Assembly: GCA_910583545.1 (NCBI GenBank)
Contig: CAJTXM010000002.1
Location: 117,737-181,736 of the forward strand
From: an uncultured Christensenella sp.
Lineage (GTDB): Bacteria > Bacillota > Clostridia > Christensenellales > Borkfalkiaceae
Length of the DNA: 64,000 nucleotides
Direction: 5' to 3'
This document shows positions 1 to 6,682 of the stretch, one piece after another; the stretch's first letter is position 1; every line of letters starts with the position of its first letter. Below the pieces are notes generated by a model. That model saw only the letters and a program-made list of their open reading frames with translations, searched no databases and was not told where the DNA came from. The translations under genes and the position numbers were made by a program.

Positions 1-1
1 T

Positions 2-544
2 TTTGCAATAAGAAACGGTTTGAACAATGAAAAGGTCAAAAAATGTGTTCCCGAATTTGTTTTAAACGACTTACCGAAGCAATTTGAAACAAACGAATAC
101 GAAAATTATTTAAGATATGTTCTCTTTAATTCCGAGAAGAGCGAATTAAAGAGAATTTACGGTTGCGGCGAGGGACTTGAAAACAAGCTTAAAAGTCTTG
201 AAAATATGCCTTTCGGGGATATTATCAGACACACCACGTCGAAACGCTACTCCTCTTCGCGCATACGCAGAATTCTTTGCGCCAACGCGCTTGAACTGTA
301 TAGGGACGATTGCGAAAAATATTTAAGCGCAAACTTATATATCAAACCACTTGCAGTTAAAAGGCTGGCAGCCGATAAAATCTTATCCGCACTTTCAAAA
401 TCAAAGTATCCCGTTGTAACGGGCATTGATACAGAAAATCTTAACACGACGGCAAAGGAATGCTTTGAGCAAGACAGAAAAGAGTTTGAAATGTACAATT
501 TCCTGACGCACTCTGATAACAAAGATTATATGGTTATAATATAA
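2..544 (+). CDS. tmcAL: tRNA(Met) cytidine acetate ligase TmcAL, 3' part only
   Basis: The reading frame is open to the left edge of the window, so about 180 C-terminal residues are seen and the nucleotidyltransferase N-terminal domain lies outside. The segment KRYSSSRIRRILCANAL near residues 82-98 of the visible part matches the conserved C-terminal motif of the HIGH_NTase1/DUF795 family. In that family TmcAL uses acetate and ATP to form N4-acetylcytidine at the wobble position of elongator tRNA-Met in the cytoplasm. The visible region lacks the catalytic HxGH-type motif only because of truncation. The gene ends just before a strong bidirectional hairpin shared with the convergent zinc-ribbon gene. 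An internal TTG at 20 is not needed as a start. The family assignment rests on this C-terminal motif alone. Confidence 0.8.
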   Translation, partial: FAIRNGLNNEKVKKCVPEFVLNDLPKQFETNEYENYLRYVLFNSEKSELKRIYGCGEGLENKLKSLENMPFGDIIRHTTSKRYSSSRIRRILCANALELYRDDCEKYLSANLYIKPLAVKRLAADKILSALSKSKYPVVTGIDTENLNTTAKECFEQDRKEFEMYNFLTHSDNKDYMVII

Positions 545-548
545 AAAA

Positions 549-576
549 AGCACAGCGATAATTTTGTCGCTGTGCT
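549..576. terminator. Bidirectional intrinsic terminator
   Basis: A perfect 10-bp stem (agcacagcga/tcgctgtgct) has an 8-nt loop, an A-run on its left and T-run on its right, so it can end transcripts from both tmcAL and the convergent zinc-ribbon gene. Confidence 0.9.
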
Positions 577-587
577 TTTTACTAATA

Positions 588-923
588 TCAAAATGTAAAT
601 ACAATAGCCATGCCTAGAGTAAATAGTACAATGTCAAGGCACGATATTATTATCCCTGCCAAGCCCAATCCAATCCCTGCACTACTTTTTCTAGATGCGG
701 ACTTGTTATAACCAATACAGCTAAAAATCAAACCCAAAATCGAAAGCCATCCAAAAAACGATAACACAAAGCCAGCAATCGAAAAGCCACTGCACTTATT
801 TTGTTTATTATGACCCTGACCGTTTACTTCGTTGCATGATACAAGCTTTCCTACCTGCACTCCGCAATAAACGCAAAAAACTGCCTTGTCGTCTATTTGT
901 TTCCCGCAATTATAGCAAAACAC
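588..923 (-). CDS. Zinc-ribbon membrane protein (DUF4190-like)
   Basis: The 111-residue protein starts with a GTG codon at 923, chosen because GAGGTG lies 5-6 nt upstream. Residues 3-22 form a zinc ribbon with two CxxC knuckles (CYNC and CVYC). A polar linker follows, then two predicted membrane helices at about residues 47-70 and 82-110, with a Gly/Ser-rich region between them, as in DUF4190-type proteins. No enzymatic motif is visible and the role is unknown; such proteins are usually thought to be small membrane sensors or scaffolds. It is transcribed divergently from the XRE repressor next door. Its promoter spacer is filled by a perfect palindrome, so it is probably repressed by that protein. 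Confidence 0.75.
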   Translation of the reverse strand: MFCYNCGKQIDDKAVFCVYCGVQVGKLVSCNEVNGQGHNKQNKCSGFSIAGFVLSFFGWLSILGLIFSCIGYNKSASRKSSAGIGLGLAGIIISCLDIVLFTLGMAIVFTF

Positions 924-952
924 AATTTCACCTCATCTGTTTAATATAAGTC

Positions 953-981
953 AGTATATTCTCAATATATTGAGAAGTCAA
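953..981 (-). promoter_or_regulatory. Sigma-A promoter of the zinc-ribbon gene
   Basis: On the minus strand, TTGACT (976-981), a 17-bp spacer and TATACT (953-958) give a near-consensus promoter with start about 23 nt before the GTG codon. The spacer coincides with the 18-bp palindromic operator. Confidence 0.85.
959..976. promoter_or_regulatory. Palindromic operator O1
   Basis: TTCTCAATATATTGAGAA is a perfect 18-bp palindrome occupying the spacer of the minus-strand promoter. It is the likely binding site of the adjacent XRE protein. Confidence 0.8.
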
Positions 982-987
982 GCAATT

Positions 988-1005
988 TTCTCAATTTATT
1001 GGGAA
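988..1005. promoter_or_regulatory. Operator O2 (imperfect copy of O1)
   Basis: TTCTCAATTTATTGGGAA matches O1 at 16 of 18 positions. Its centre lies 29 bp from that of O1, just upstream of the XRE start codon, which suggests autorepression. No convincing plus-strand -35/-10 pair was identified. Confidence 0.7.
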
Positions 1006-1015
1006 AATGTTATAT

Positions 1016-1219
1016 ATGGATACTTTTGGAGAACGATTACATTATTTGCGTCAAGAAAAAAATGTTGGACAGGTTCAACTTTCAAAAGATTTGGACGTGA
1101 GTAAATCAATTATCAGCACTTGGGAACAAAACAAATGTGAGCCTACTTTATCAAAACTTGTAGCTATTGCTAAATATTTTAATGTTTCTATTGACTATCT
1201 TGCAGGATTGGAAGAATAA
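1016..1219 (+). CDS. XRE-family HTH repressor
   Basis: The 67-residue protein consists almost entirely of a Cro/CI-type helix-turn-helix: GQVQLSKDLDVSKSIISTWEQ carries the two recognition-region helices and is followed by the usual PTLSKLVAIAKYFNVSIDYLAG tail. The ATG at 1016 is preferred over the one at 1007 because the only purine-rich stretch (GGGAA at 1001-1005) is too close to the upstream ATG. Such proteins dimerise on palindromic DNA, and two matching operators sit directly upstream. Divergence from the zinc-ribbon gene, and an operator inside that gene's promoter spacer, suggest it represses both. No toxin partner or peptidase domain is visible. Confidence 0.85.
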   Translation: MDTFGERLHYLRQEKNVGQVQLSKDLDVSKSIISTWEQNKCEPTLSKLVAIAKYFNVSIDYLAGLEE

Positions 1220-1228
1220 AAACGGAGA

Positions 1229-1258
1229 AGCGCCGCAGCGAATTTACGCTGCGGCGCT
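1229..1258. terminator. Intrinsic terminator hairpin
   Basis: A perfect 12-bp GC-rich stem (agcgccgcagcg/cgctgcggcgct) has a 6-nt loop. The T-tract is poor on the plus side. It separates the XRE gene from the convergent RNase P RNA. Confidence 0.75.
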
Positions 1259-1279
1259 TATATAAATCTGAGATTAATC

Positions 1280-1608
1280 TATAAGCCGAGTTCTGTCGTG
1301 TACGGTTATCTATCTACTTTTGCAGTCGCCTGCAAAATCAAGCGATGTTCACGAATAAAAACGGACGGGCAGCCCTGCCATTAAAAGCAGTCTTTATTCC
1401 AATCTTGCATCGGGTGGGGTTTAATTGGCTTCTTTCGTTGCCGAAAGAACGGTGAGCTCTTACCTCGCCATTCCAACCTTACAAGCTGAGCTTGCGGTAT
1501 ATTTCTGTTCACTTTCCTTGAAGTCGCCTTCACCTGCCGTTAACAGGCACCCTTGCCCTGCGATGCTCGGACTTTCCTCACGCCGACTCAACGGAGCGCA
1601 ACCGTATA
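1280..1608 (-). ncRNA. rnpB: RNase P RNA (class A)
   Basis: Read on the minus strand, the segment shows the universally conserved blocks of the catalytic RNase P RNA: gaggaaagtccgagc near the 5' end, acagaaatataccgc and ggtaagagctcacc in the middle, and acagaactcggctt at the 3' end. The 5' tacggtt and the near-3' aaccgta can pair as helix P1. The length of about 330 nt and the layout fit class A, as found in Clostridia, rather than the class B of Bacilli. It processes the 5' ends of tRNA precursors together with RnpA. Ends are estimated to within a few bases. The 1220-1733 interval otherwise holds only the hairpin before it and the pyk promoter after it. Confidence 0.95.
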
Positions 1609-1676
1609 ATTAACTCAAATCAATTTTATTTTAACATAAATTACAATTAAAAGAAAGTAATTTTTATGATATTTTA

Positions 1677-1705
1677 TTGATTTTTTCAAGGTTTTGTTTT
1701 AAAAT
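1677..1705 (+). promoter_or_regulatory. Candidate promoter of pyk
   Basis: TTGATT (1677-1682), 17 bp, TAAAAT (1700-1705); start expected near 1712, 22 nt before the ATG. Confidence 0.65.
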
Positions 1706-1733
1706 ATAACTACAAATATTTTGGAGCAAGTCA

Positions 1734-3149
1734 ATGAAAAAAACTAAAATTATCTGCACTCTCGGTCCCGCAAGCGACAATGAAAAAGTTTTATCGGAAA
1801 TGATCGACGCGGGAATGAACGTGGCACGACTTAATTTCTCGCACGGAACCCACGAAGAGCACGCAAAAAAAATAGAAATGATCAAAAAAGTACGCGGACG
1901 CAAAAACGTGCCTATTCCTATTATGCTTGATACAAAAGGCCCCGAATTCAGAATTAAAACGTTCAAAGACGGGAAAATCAAGCTTAAAGACGGAGATACG
2001 TTTACCTTTACGACCGAAGATATAGTCGGCGATAAGACGCGTGTTTCGGTTTCATTCAAAGAAATTTGCGACCAGTTATACGAAGGCGATAAAATTCTGC
2101 TCAACAACGGATTAATGGTCTTTGAAGTAGTACGGGTAGAAAAGCCGAACGTTATCTGTAAAACATTGGTAGGCGGCGAACTTTCAAACAGGAAAAGTAT
2201 GTTTTTCCCCGATAAAGAATTGGATATGGTCTACCTTTCGGAACAGGATAAAGCCGATTTGAAATTCGGCGTGGAGCACGACGTAGACTTTATTGCCTGC
2301 TCGTTCGTATCAAAAGCGCAGGATGTGATCGACGTAAGAAACTATCTTGAAGAATGCGGTTCCGAATTCGGAAGAATAGAAATTATTGCAAAAATCGAAA
2401 GCAGAGCCGGCGTCAACAATCTTGAATCCATCTTGGACGTTTGCGACGGAATTATGGTAGCAAGAGGCGATTTAGGCGTGGAAGTTCCTTTCGAGGAATT
2501 GCCCTGCATACAGAAAACCATAATTAAAGCTTGCCGTATCCACGGAAAACGCAGTATTACCGCTACCGAAATGCTCGAATCGATGGTAAAGCAGCCCCGT
2601 CCCACGCGTGCCGAAATTTCAGACGTTGCAAATGCTGTTTACGACGGCTCCTCCGCTATTATGCTTTCGGGTGAAACCGCCGCAGGCGCATACCCCGTAG
2701 AAGCCGTAAAAGCAATGTCGAAAATTGCAGAACAAGCCGAAGAAACAAATTATATCGCATATATTAAAGAGAGCGATTATCATATTTTAAGACTTTCCGA
2801 AGCGCTTGCGCACTCCGCCTGCACCCTTGCAGAAGATATCGGAGCAAACGTTATCGTAGTTTGTACAAGAACGGGAGCAACGGCAAAGACGGTTTCGCGT
2901 TTCAGACCTATGATAGATATAATCGGTATGACGACAGACGCAAAAGCTTACAGAAAACTTGCTTTAAGCTGGGGCGTAATCCCCGTTATGAGCGAAGAAT
3001 TCTATTCCGTCGACGTCCTCTTCCACTATGCAAAGCGAGCCGCAATAGATACGGGACTCGTTAAGAAAGGCGATAAAATCGTTCTTACAGGCGGCACTCC
3101 TAACGGCAAAAGCGGCAACAGCAATCTTATAAACGTTGAAACCGTATAA
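1734..3149 (+). CDS. pyk: Pyruvate kinase
   Basis: Catalyses phosphoenolpyruvate + ADP to pyruvate + ATP, the last step of glycolysis. The N-terminal KIICTLGPAS and NVARLNFSHG motifs, the Mg/K-binding MVARGDLGVEVP near residue 240 and TATEMLESM near 285 are all intact. At 471 residues it has the A, B and C domains but lacks the extra C-terminal PEP-utilizer-like domain found in Bacillus enzymes. A ribosome binding site GGAG precedes the ATG and a candidate promoter lies directly upstream, so it is probably monocistronic. The pyruvate it makes is the substrate of the NifJ-type oxidoreductase encoded at the other end of the window. Confidence 0.97.
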   Translation: MKKTKIICTLGPASDNEKVLSEMIDAGMNVARLNFSHGTHEEHAKKIEMIKKVRGRKNVPIPIMLDTKGPEFRIKTFKDGKIKLKDGDTFTFTTEDIVGDKTRVSVSFKEICDQLYEGDKILLNNGLMVFEVVRVEKPNVICKTLVGGELSNRKSMFFPDKELDMVYLSEQDKADLKFGVEHDVDFIACSFVSKAQDVIDVRNYLEECGSEFGRIEIIAKIESRAGVNNLESILDVCDGIMVARGDLGVEVPFEELPCIQKTIIKACRIHGKRSITATEMLESMVKQPRPTRAEISDVANAVYDGSSAIMLSGETAAGAYPVEAVKAMSKIAEQAEETNYIAYIKESDYHILRLSEALAHSACTLAEDIGANVIVVCTRTGATAKTVSRFRPMIDIIGMTTDAKAYRKLALSWGVIPVMSEEFYSVDVLFHYAKRAAIDTGLVKKGDKIVLTGGTPNGKSGNSNLINVETV

Positions 3150-3197
3150 AATATCATTTGATGTTTACAAAGAAATTACTAAAATATTCAATATTAA

Positions 3198-3225
3198 GAA
3201 GCCCGTGCAGATCTGCACGGGCTTC
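3198..3225. terminator. Perfect 28-bp palindrome, probable bidirectional terminator
   Basis: gaagcccgtgcaga and its exact reverse complement form a GC-rich hairpin 48 bp after the pyk stop codon, between convergent genes. U-tracts on either side are weak. Confidence 0.65.
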
Positions 3226-3312
3226 TCTTAGAGAGAATATGAAAAAAAGTTTATAGAATGATCAAATTTATAAACAGATTATAACCTATAAATGTGTTTT
3301 TTATATGAAAAT

Positions 3313-4851
3313 TTAATGATTTTTATATTTTTCGTAAATTTTTTCAGCAATTTTTAGACCGTCGGCCGCAGAACTCGTAATTCCTCCCGAATATCCGCTG
3401 CCTTCACCGCAGGGATAAAGCCCCTTAACACTGATGCTTTCGCAGTTTTCGTCACGAAGTATGCGAACGGGTGACGTAAACCTTGACTCAATACCCGTCA
3501 AAACTGCATCGGGGCAATCGAAACCTTTAAGCTTTTTACCGAAATCAGGTATCGCTTTTTTCAGCGACTCCACAGCAACCGCAGGCAAAACCTCGTTAAG
3601 ATTCGCAAAGCTTACACCTGCCAAATACGACGGTTCAACGTCACCGAATTTATAAGAAACTTTGTCTGATTTAAAATCCTTATAAAGCTGTACGGGCGCT
3701 CTGTAGCTATTTCCGCCGGCTTCATATGCAAGTCTCTCTAAATTCTGTTGGTATCGCATTCCCGCGAAAAGATCATCAGAACAAAAATCGGAAAATTTAA
3801 GCTGAACCATCAAGGCAGAATTCGAATTTACTCCGTCGCGAGCATATTCGCTCATACCGTTTGTGACCACTCCGCCTTCTTCGCTTGACGACGAAACAAC
3901 GACTCCGCCGGGGCACATACAAAAAGTAAATACCGTTCGCTCTCCCGCGTGAGAAACGAATTTATAATCGGCTGTCGGAAGAAATTTGAAATTGTTTCCG
4001 TACTGAGCAAAAGAAATACTATCCGAAAGATGCTCTATCCGCACGCCGACGGCAAATTCACGGCGCTGCATTTCAACGCCGTTATCTTTTAACATTTTAA
4101 ACGTATCCCTCGCCGAGTGTCCGAGCGCTAAAACCGCGTCGTCCATGCAAATTTCCGTCTCTTCACAAGTTTTTACATTCTTTAAAGTAATCGAACTGAC
4201 GGCTCCGTCCTTTTGTTTAAGACCGATAAACTGCGTATTGAACAGATACTTACCGCCGTTAGCCTCTATAAAAACTCGCATATTTTTAAGAATAGGACTT
4301 AATTTGTCGCTTCCGATATGAGGTTTATTGAGATATAGCACCTCTTCGGGTGCGCCGAATTTATAAAACAATTCGAGCACGTCCTTATTAAAGCCGTCGT
4401 GCGTCTGTGTATTTAACTTTCCGTCCGAAAAAGTTCCTGCACCGCCTTCTCCGAATTGAACGTTTGAATTTATGTCCAATTCTCTTTGACAAAAAAACCT
4501 TCCGCAAGTCGATTTTCTATCGTCAACATTTTCTCCGCGCTCTATTATAATCGGTCTGAAACCTCTTTCAATCAACCTCAAAGCGCAGAAAAGCCCTGCG
4601 GGACCTGCGCCGATAACCGCTATTTTGCGAGGTTTACTAACCCTGTCCAACTCAGGTTTTTCGGGTTGTTTCTCGTCGGAAAATGCAATCGAATAAGTCC
4701 AGAAAATATTGTTCTTATCTCTGGCATCAAGCGATTTTTTTAATATTCGGAAATATTTCACACCGCCTCTGCATTTATTTTTTGCGATATCTACAAGTTT
4801 GCTTTCTTTTTCAAATATATTCAGTTTTACGTTATCGAGTCTTTTAATCAT
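3313..4851 (-). CDS. FAD-dependent dehydrogenase, COG2509-type
   Basis: A 512-residue flavoprotein of the uncharacterised COG2509 family. After an N-terminal segment of about 75 residues, a Rossmann dinucleotide-binding motif KIAVIGAGPAGLFCALRLIERG (in two parts, GxGPAG core) begins near residue 77 and is followed by IIIERGENVDDR. The block QFGEGGAGTFSDGKLN near 132-147 is typical of the family, and the C-terminal GEGSGYSGGITSSAADG is the second FAD contact. Substrate and physiological acceptor are unknown. Its start overlaps the end of the upstream HI0933-type flavoprotein gene by 4 bp (ATGA), so the two are translationally coupled in an operon with the ferritin-like gene. Confidence 0.85.
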   Translation of the reverse strand: MIKRLDNVKLNIFEKESKLVDIAKNKCRGGVKYFRILKKSLDARDKNNIFWTYSIAFSDEKQPEKPELDRVSKPRKIAVIGAGPAGLFCALRLIERGFRPIIIERGENVDDRKSTCGRFFCQRELDINSNVQFGEGGAGTFSDGKLNTQTHDGFNKDVLELFYKFGAPEEVLYLNKPHIGSDKLSPILKNMRVFIEANGGKYLFNTQFIGLKQKDGAVSSITLKNVKTCEETEICMDDAVLALGHSARDTFKMLKDNGVEMQRREFAVGVRIEHLSDSISFAQYGNNFKFLPTADYKFVSHAGERTVFTFCMCPGGVVVSSSSEEGGVVTNGMSEYARDGVNSNSALMVQLKFSDFCSDDLFAGMRYQQNLERLAYEAGGNSYRAPVQLYKDFKSDKVSYKFGDVEPSYLAGVSFANLNEVLPAVAVESLKKAIPDFGKKLKGFDCPDAVLTGIESRFTSPVRILRDENCESISVKGLYPCGEGSGYSGGITSSAADGLKIAEKIYEKYKNH

Positions 4852-6014
4852 TGTCTTTTAATTATCGCGTCTGCAACAGCGAAAGCGCTTGAAAAAGCCC
4901 AGTGCAGATTATATCCGCCGCAACAACCGTCCACATCGAGAATTTCGCCTGCGAAAAAAAGATTTTTCTTGAATTTGCTTTCCAATTCGTCTGTAACTCC
5001 GCTCATTTCGATTCCGCCCTTAGTTACCTGCGCATAATCAAAGCCGAGCGTTCCAAAAACTTTGAGCGTAAAATTTTTAAGCGTATTGCAAATGACTTTT
5101 TCGTCATCGCTTTGACAGCGGTTTATTACTGCTCTTCCTATCTGATTGTGAAGAGTGCCGCTTAAAAGTTCGGACTTCGGATATCCGAGGTTCTTTTTAT
5201 TTCTGATATCCGCAATAATATTTTCATCCGCTTCATCAAGCAAACATAGCGACAGCACAGCGTTCTGCTTGTCCGCAACGTAAGGCGAAACGGAAAATAC
5301 CGCATTACCGGATACGCCGTAATCGGTAAAAATAACGTCCCCAGCCGCAGTTGCAATCTCTTGATTTTTACATAAAGCAGTAACTATACAGTTAATCCGT
5401 ATTCCCTTTAACGATTTAGTATACTGCGTATCGGTTTTTAATTGAACGAGGGATGGAAAAAGTGGCGTCGTTTCGTGTCCGAATTTTTTTACGAGTCCGT
5501 AAGAAGATCCGTCGGTTTTGAACTGTTTCTGCGCTTTACCGCCTGTGGCAACAACCACATAATCCGAAAAAATTTTCTGACCGTCGGAAAGCGTTATTTT
5601 AAAACCCGTTTCAATTTCAGTAACTTTTATGCCCTTGAATACGTCAACGTTTCCGCCCCCAATCTCCGACAGCAGACTGTCGACAAGCGCAGAAGCCTGT
5701 CTGCCACTCGGATAAACTCTGCCCTTTTCGTCCGACTGCAAAATACAGTGAAACAGCTCTTTCTCGGGCGCAATGCCGTTTGAAGAAAGAGCTATGTCTT
5801 TTACGGTATTTATATTACTGCTGAAATATTTATCGGGCGACATATTTAGATTAGTAACGTTGCCCTGTCCGTTGCCTGTCGACGCAAGTTTTTTACCCAA
5901 TCTTTCATTTGCATCGATAAGCGCTAATTTAATTTTCCGCGATTTTCTTAACAAACGGACGGCGCAGGCAAGTCCCGATGCTCCTCCGCCGATTACCGCT
6001 ACATCATATTTCAT
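4848..6014 (-). CDS. HI0933/YhiN-family flavoprotein
   Basis: About 388 residues. MKYDVAVIGGGASGLACAV at the N-terminus is the FAD-binding Rossmann motif. LGKKLASTGNGQGNVTN near residue 45 and the C-terminal GEILDVDGCCGGYNLHWAFSS are hallmarks of the HI0933-like (COG2081) family, annotated as aminoacetone oxidase-like or tRNA U54-related oxidoreductases without firm biochemistry. The ATG at 6014 is preferred to the GTG at 6020 because MKYDVAVIGGG is the normal family start; neither has a good Shine-Dalgarno. It lies 25-30 bp downstream of the ferritin-like gene and overlaps the COG2509 gene by 4 bp. Confidence 0.85.
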   Translation of the reverse strand: MKYDVAVIGGGASGLACAVRLLRKSRKIKLALIDANERLGKKLASTGNGQGNVTNLNMSPDKYFSSNINTVKDIALSSNGIAPEKELFHCILQSDEKGRVYPSGRQASALVDSLLSEIGGGNVDVFKGIKVTEIETGFKITLSDGQKIFSDYVVVATGGKAQKQFKTDGSSYGLVKKFGHETTPLFPSLVQLKTDTQYTKSLKGIRINCIVTALCKNQEIATAAGDVIFTDYGVSGNAVFSVSPYVADKQNAVLSLCLLDEADENIIADIRNKKNLGYPKSELLSGTLHNQIGRAVINRCQSDDEKVICNTLKNFTLKVFGTLGFDYAQVTKGGIEMSGVTDELESKFKKNLFFAGEILDVDGCCGGYNLHWAFSSAFAVADAIIKRQ

Positions 6015-6045
6015 AGCCACATTGTAGTATAAAAACAGAACACTG

Positions 6046-6555
6046 TCAACTTTTGAGTTCGCATAAAATCTGTTTTAATTTTTCAAGGTGCAGTTTTTCA
6101 TCTTCGAGAATGCGTGAAACAATATTTTTAACCTGTTCGTTTCTAAGTCTTGAAAGCATTTTTGTATATTGGCAGATTGCATGTCTTTCGCCTAAAATAT
6201 CATCCTCTATCATATTGACAAAGTCACGCGAGTATGTGACGTATTTTGTCGAATAAAAATTGTAAGCCGTAGGCGGATTCTGACAGTATATAGGCGGAGC
6301 ACCTAAGGCTGTTATCGTCTTGCCCAACAATTTCAGATGAATCATTTCGGCAATTGCAATACTTTCCATCGCGGAAGCATATTCATTGAGCCCCTGTTTT
6401 TCGAAATTAAAATAATGATAAAAGTACTGCAAAATAGCATTCAACTCACCTGAAGGCGAAGCAAACGCAGGAGAAATCACAGATACGCTATAAGCGTCGT
6501 GACAGAGATTATCGGTAGTAGGATAATCGGATTTGATTATTAAAGGCTCAGACAT
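6046..6555 (-). CDS. Ferritin-like diiron/dimanganese protein
   Basis: A 169-residue four-helix-bundle protein. Metal-ligand pattern: a Glu in GELNAILQYFYHYF, ExxH in IAEMIHLKLLG, a Glu in GERHAICQY and a second ExxH in EDEKLHLEKL, spaced as in ferritin-like, rubrerythrin and manganese-catalase (CotJC-like) proteins. There is no rubredoxin domain. It may be a peroxidase or oxidase, or a spore-coat-associated Mn protein; the sequence does not decide. It heads an operon with two flavoproteins, so a redox detoxification role is plausible. The ATG has no Shine-Dalgarno. A TTGACA lies upstream, but the nearest -10-like element (TATCAT) has only a 15-bp spacer, so the promoter is uncertain. Confidence 0.8.
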   Translation of the reverse strand: MSEPLIIKSDYPTTDNLCHDAYSVSVISPAFASPSGELNAILQYFYHYFNFEKQGLNEYASAMESIAIAEMIHLKLLGKTITALGAPPIYCQNPPTAYNFYSTKYVTYSRDFVNMIEDDILGERHAICQYTKMLSRLRNEQVKNIVSRILEDEKLHLEKLKQILCELKS

Positions 6556-6645
6556 AATAACATACTATGATATAAGTATTTTTTTGGTGTCAACTGCAAA
6601 AAACACGTTTTACGTCACGCATAGTACTTAAATTAACCTTAAATC

Positions 6646-6681
6646 GCAATAAAAAGCGACTTTTTGGTCGCTTTTTATTGC
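6646..6681 (-). terminator. Intrinsic terminator of uvrBA
   Basis: gcaataaaaagcgac pairs perfectly with gtcgctttttattgc around a 6-nt loop, directly after the uvrA stop codon; the A/T-rich stem base supplies the U-tract. Confidence 0.9.
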
Positions 6682-6682
6682 T

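Noticed and set aside
1425..1613. 62-residue open frame on the plus strand
   Set aside because: It lies antisense to RNase P RNA, has no SD and a composition expected of structured RNA.
3198..3225. 28-bp perfect palindrome as an insertion-sequence end or operator
   Set aside because: It is a single copy between convergent genes and fits a transcription terminator better.
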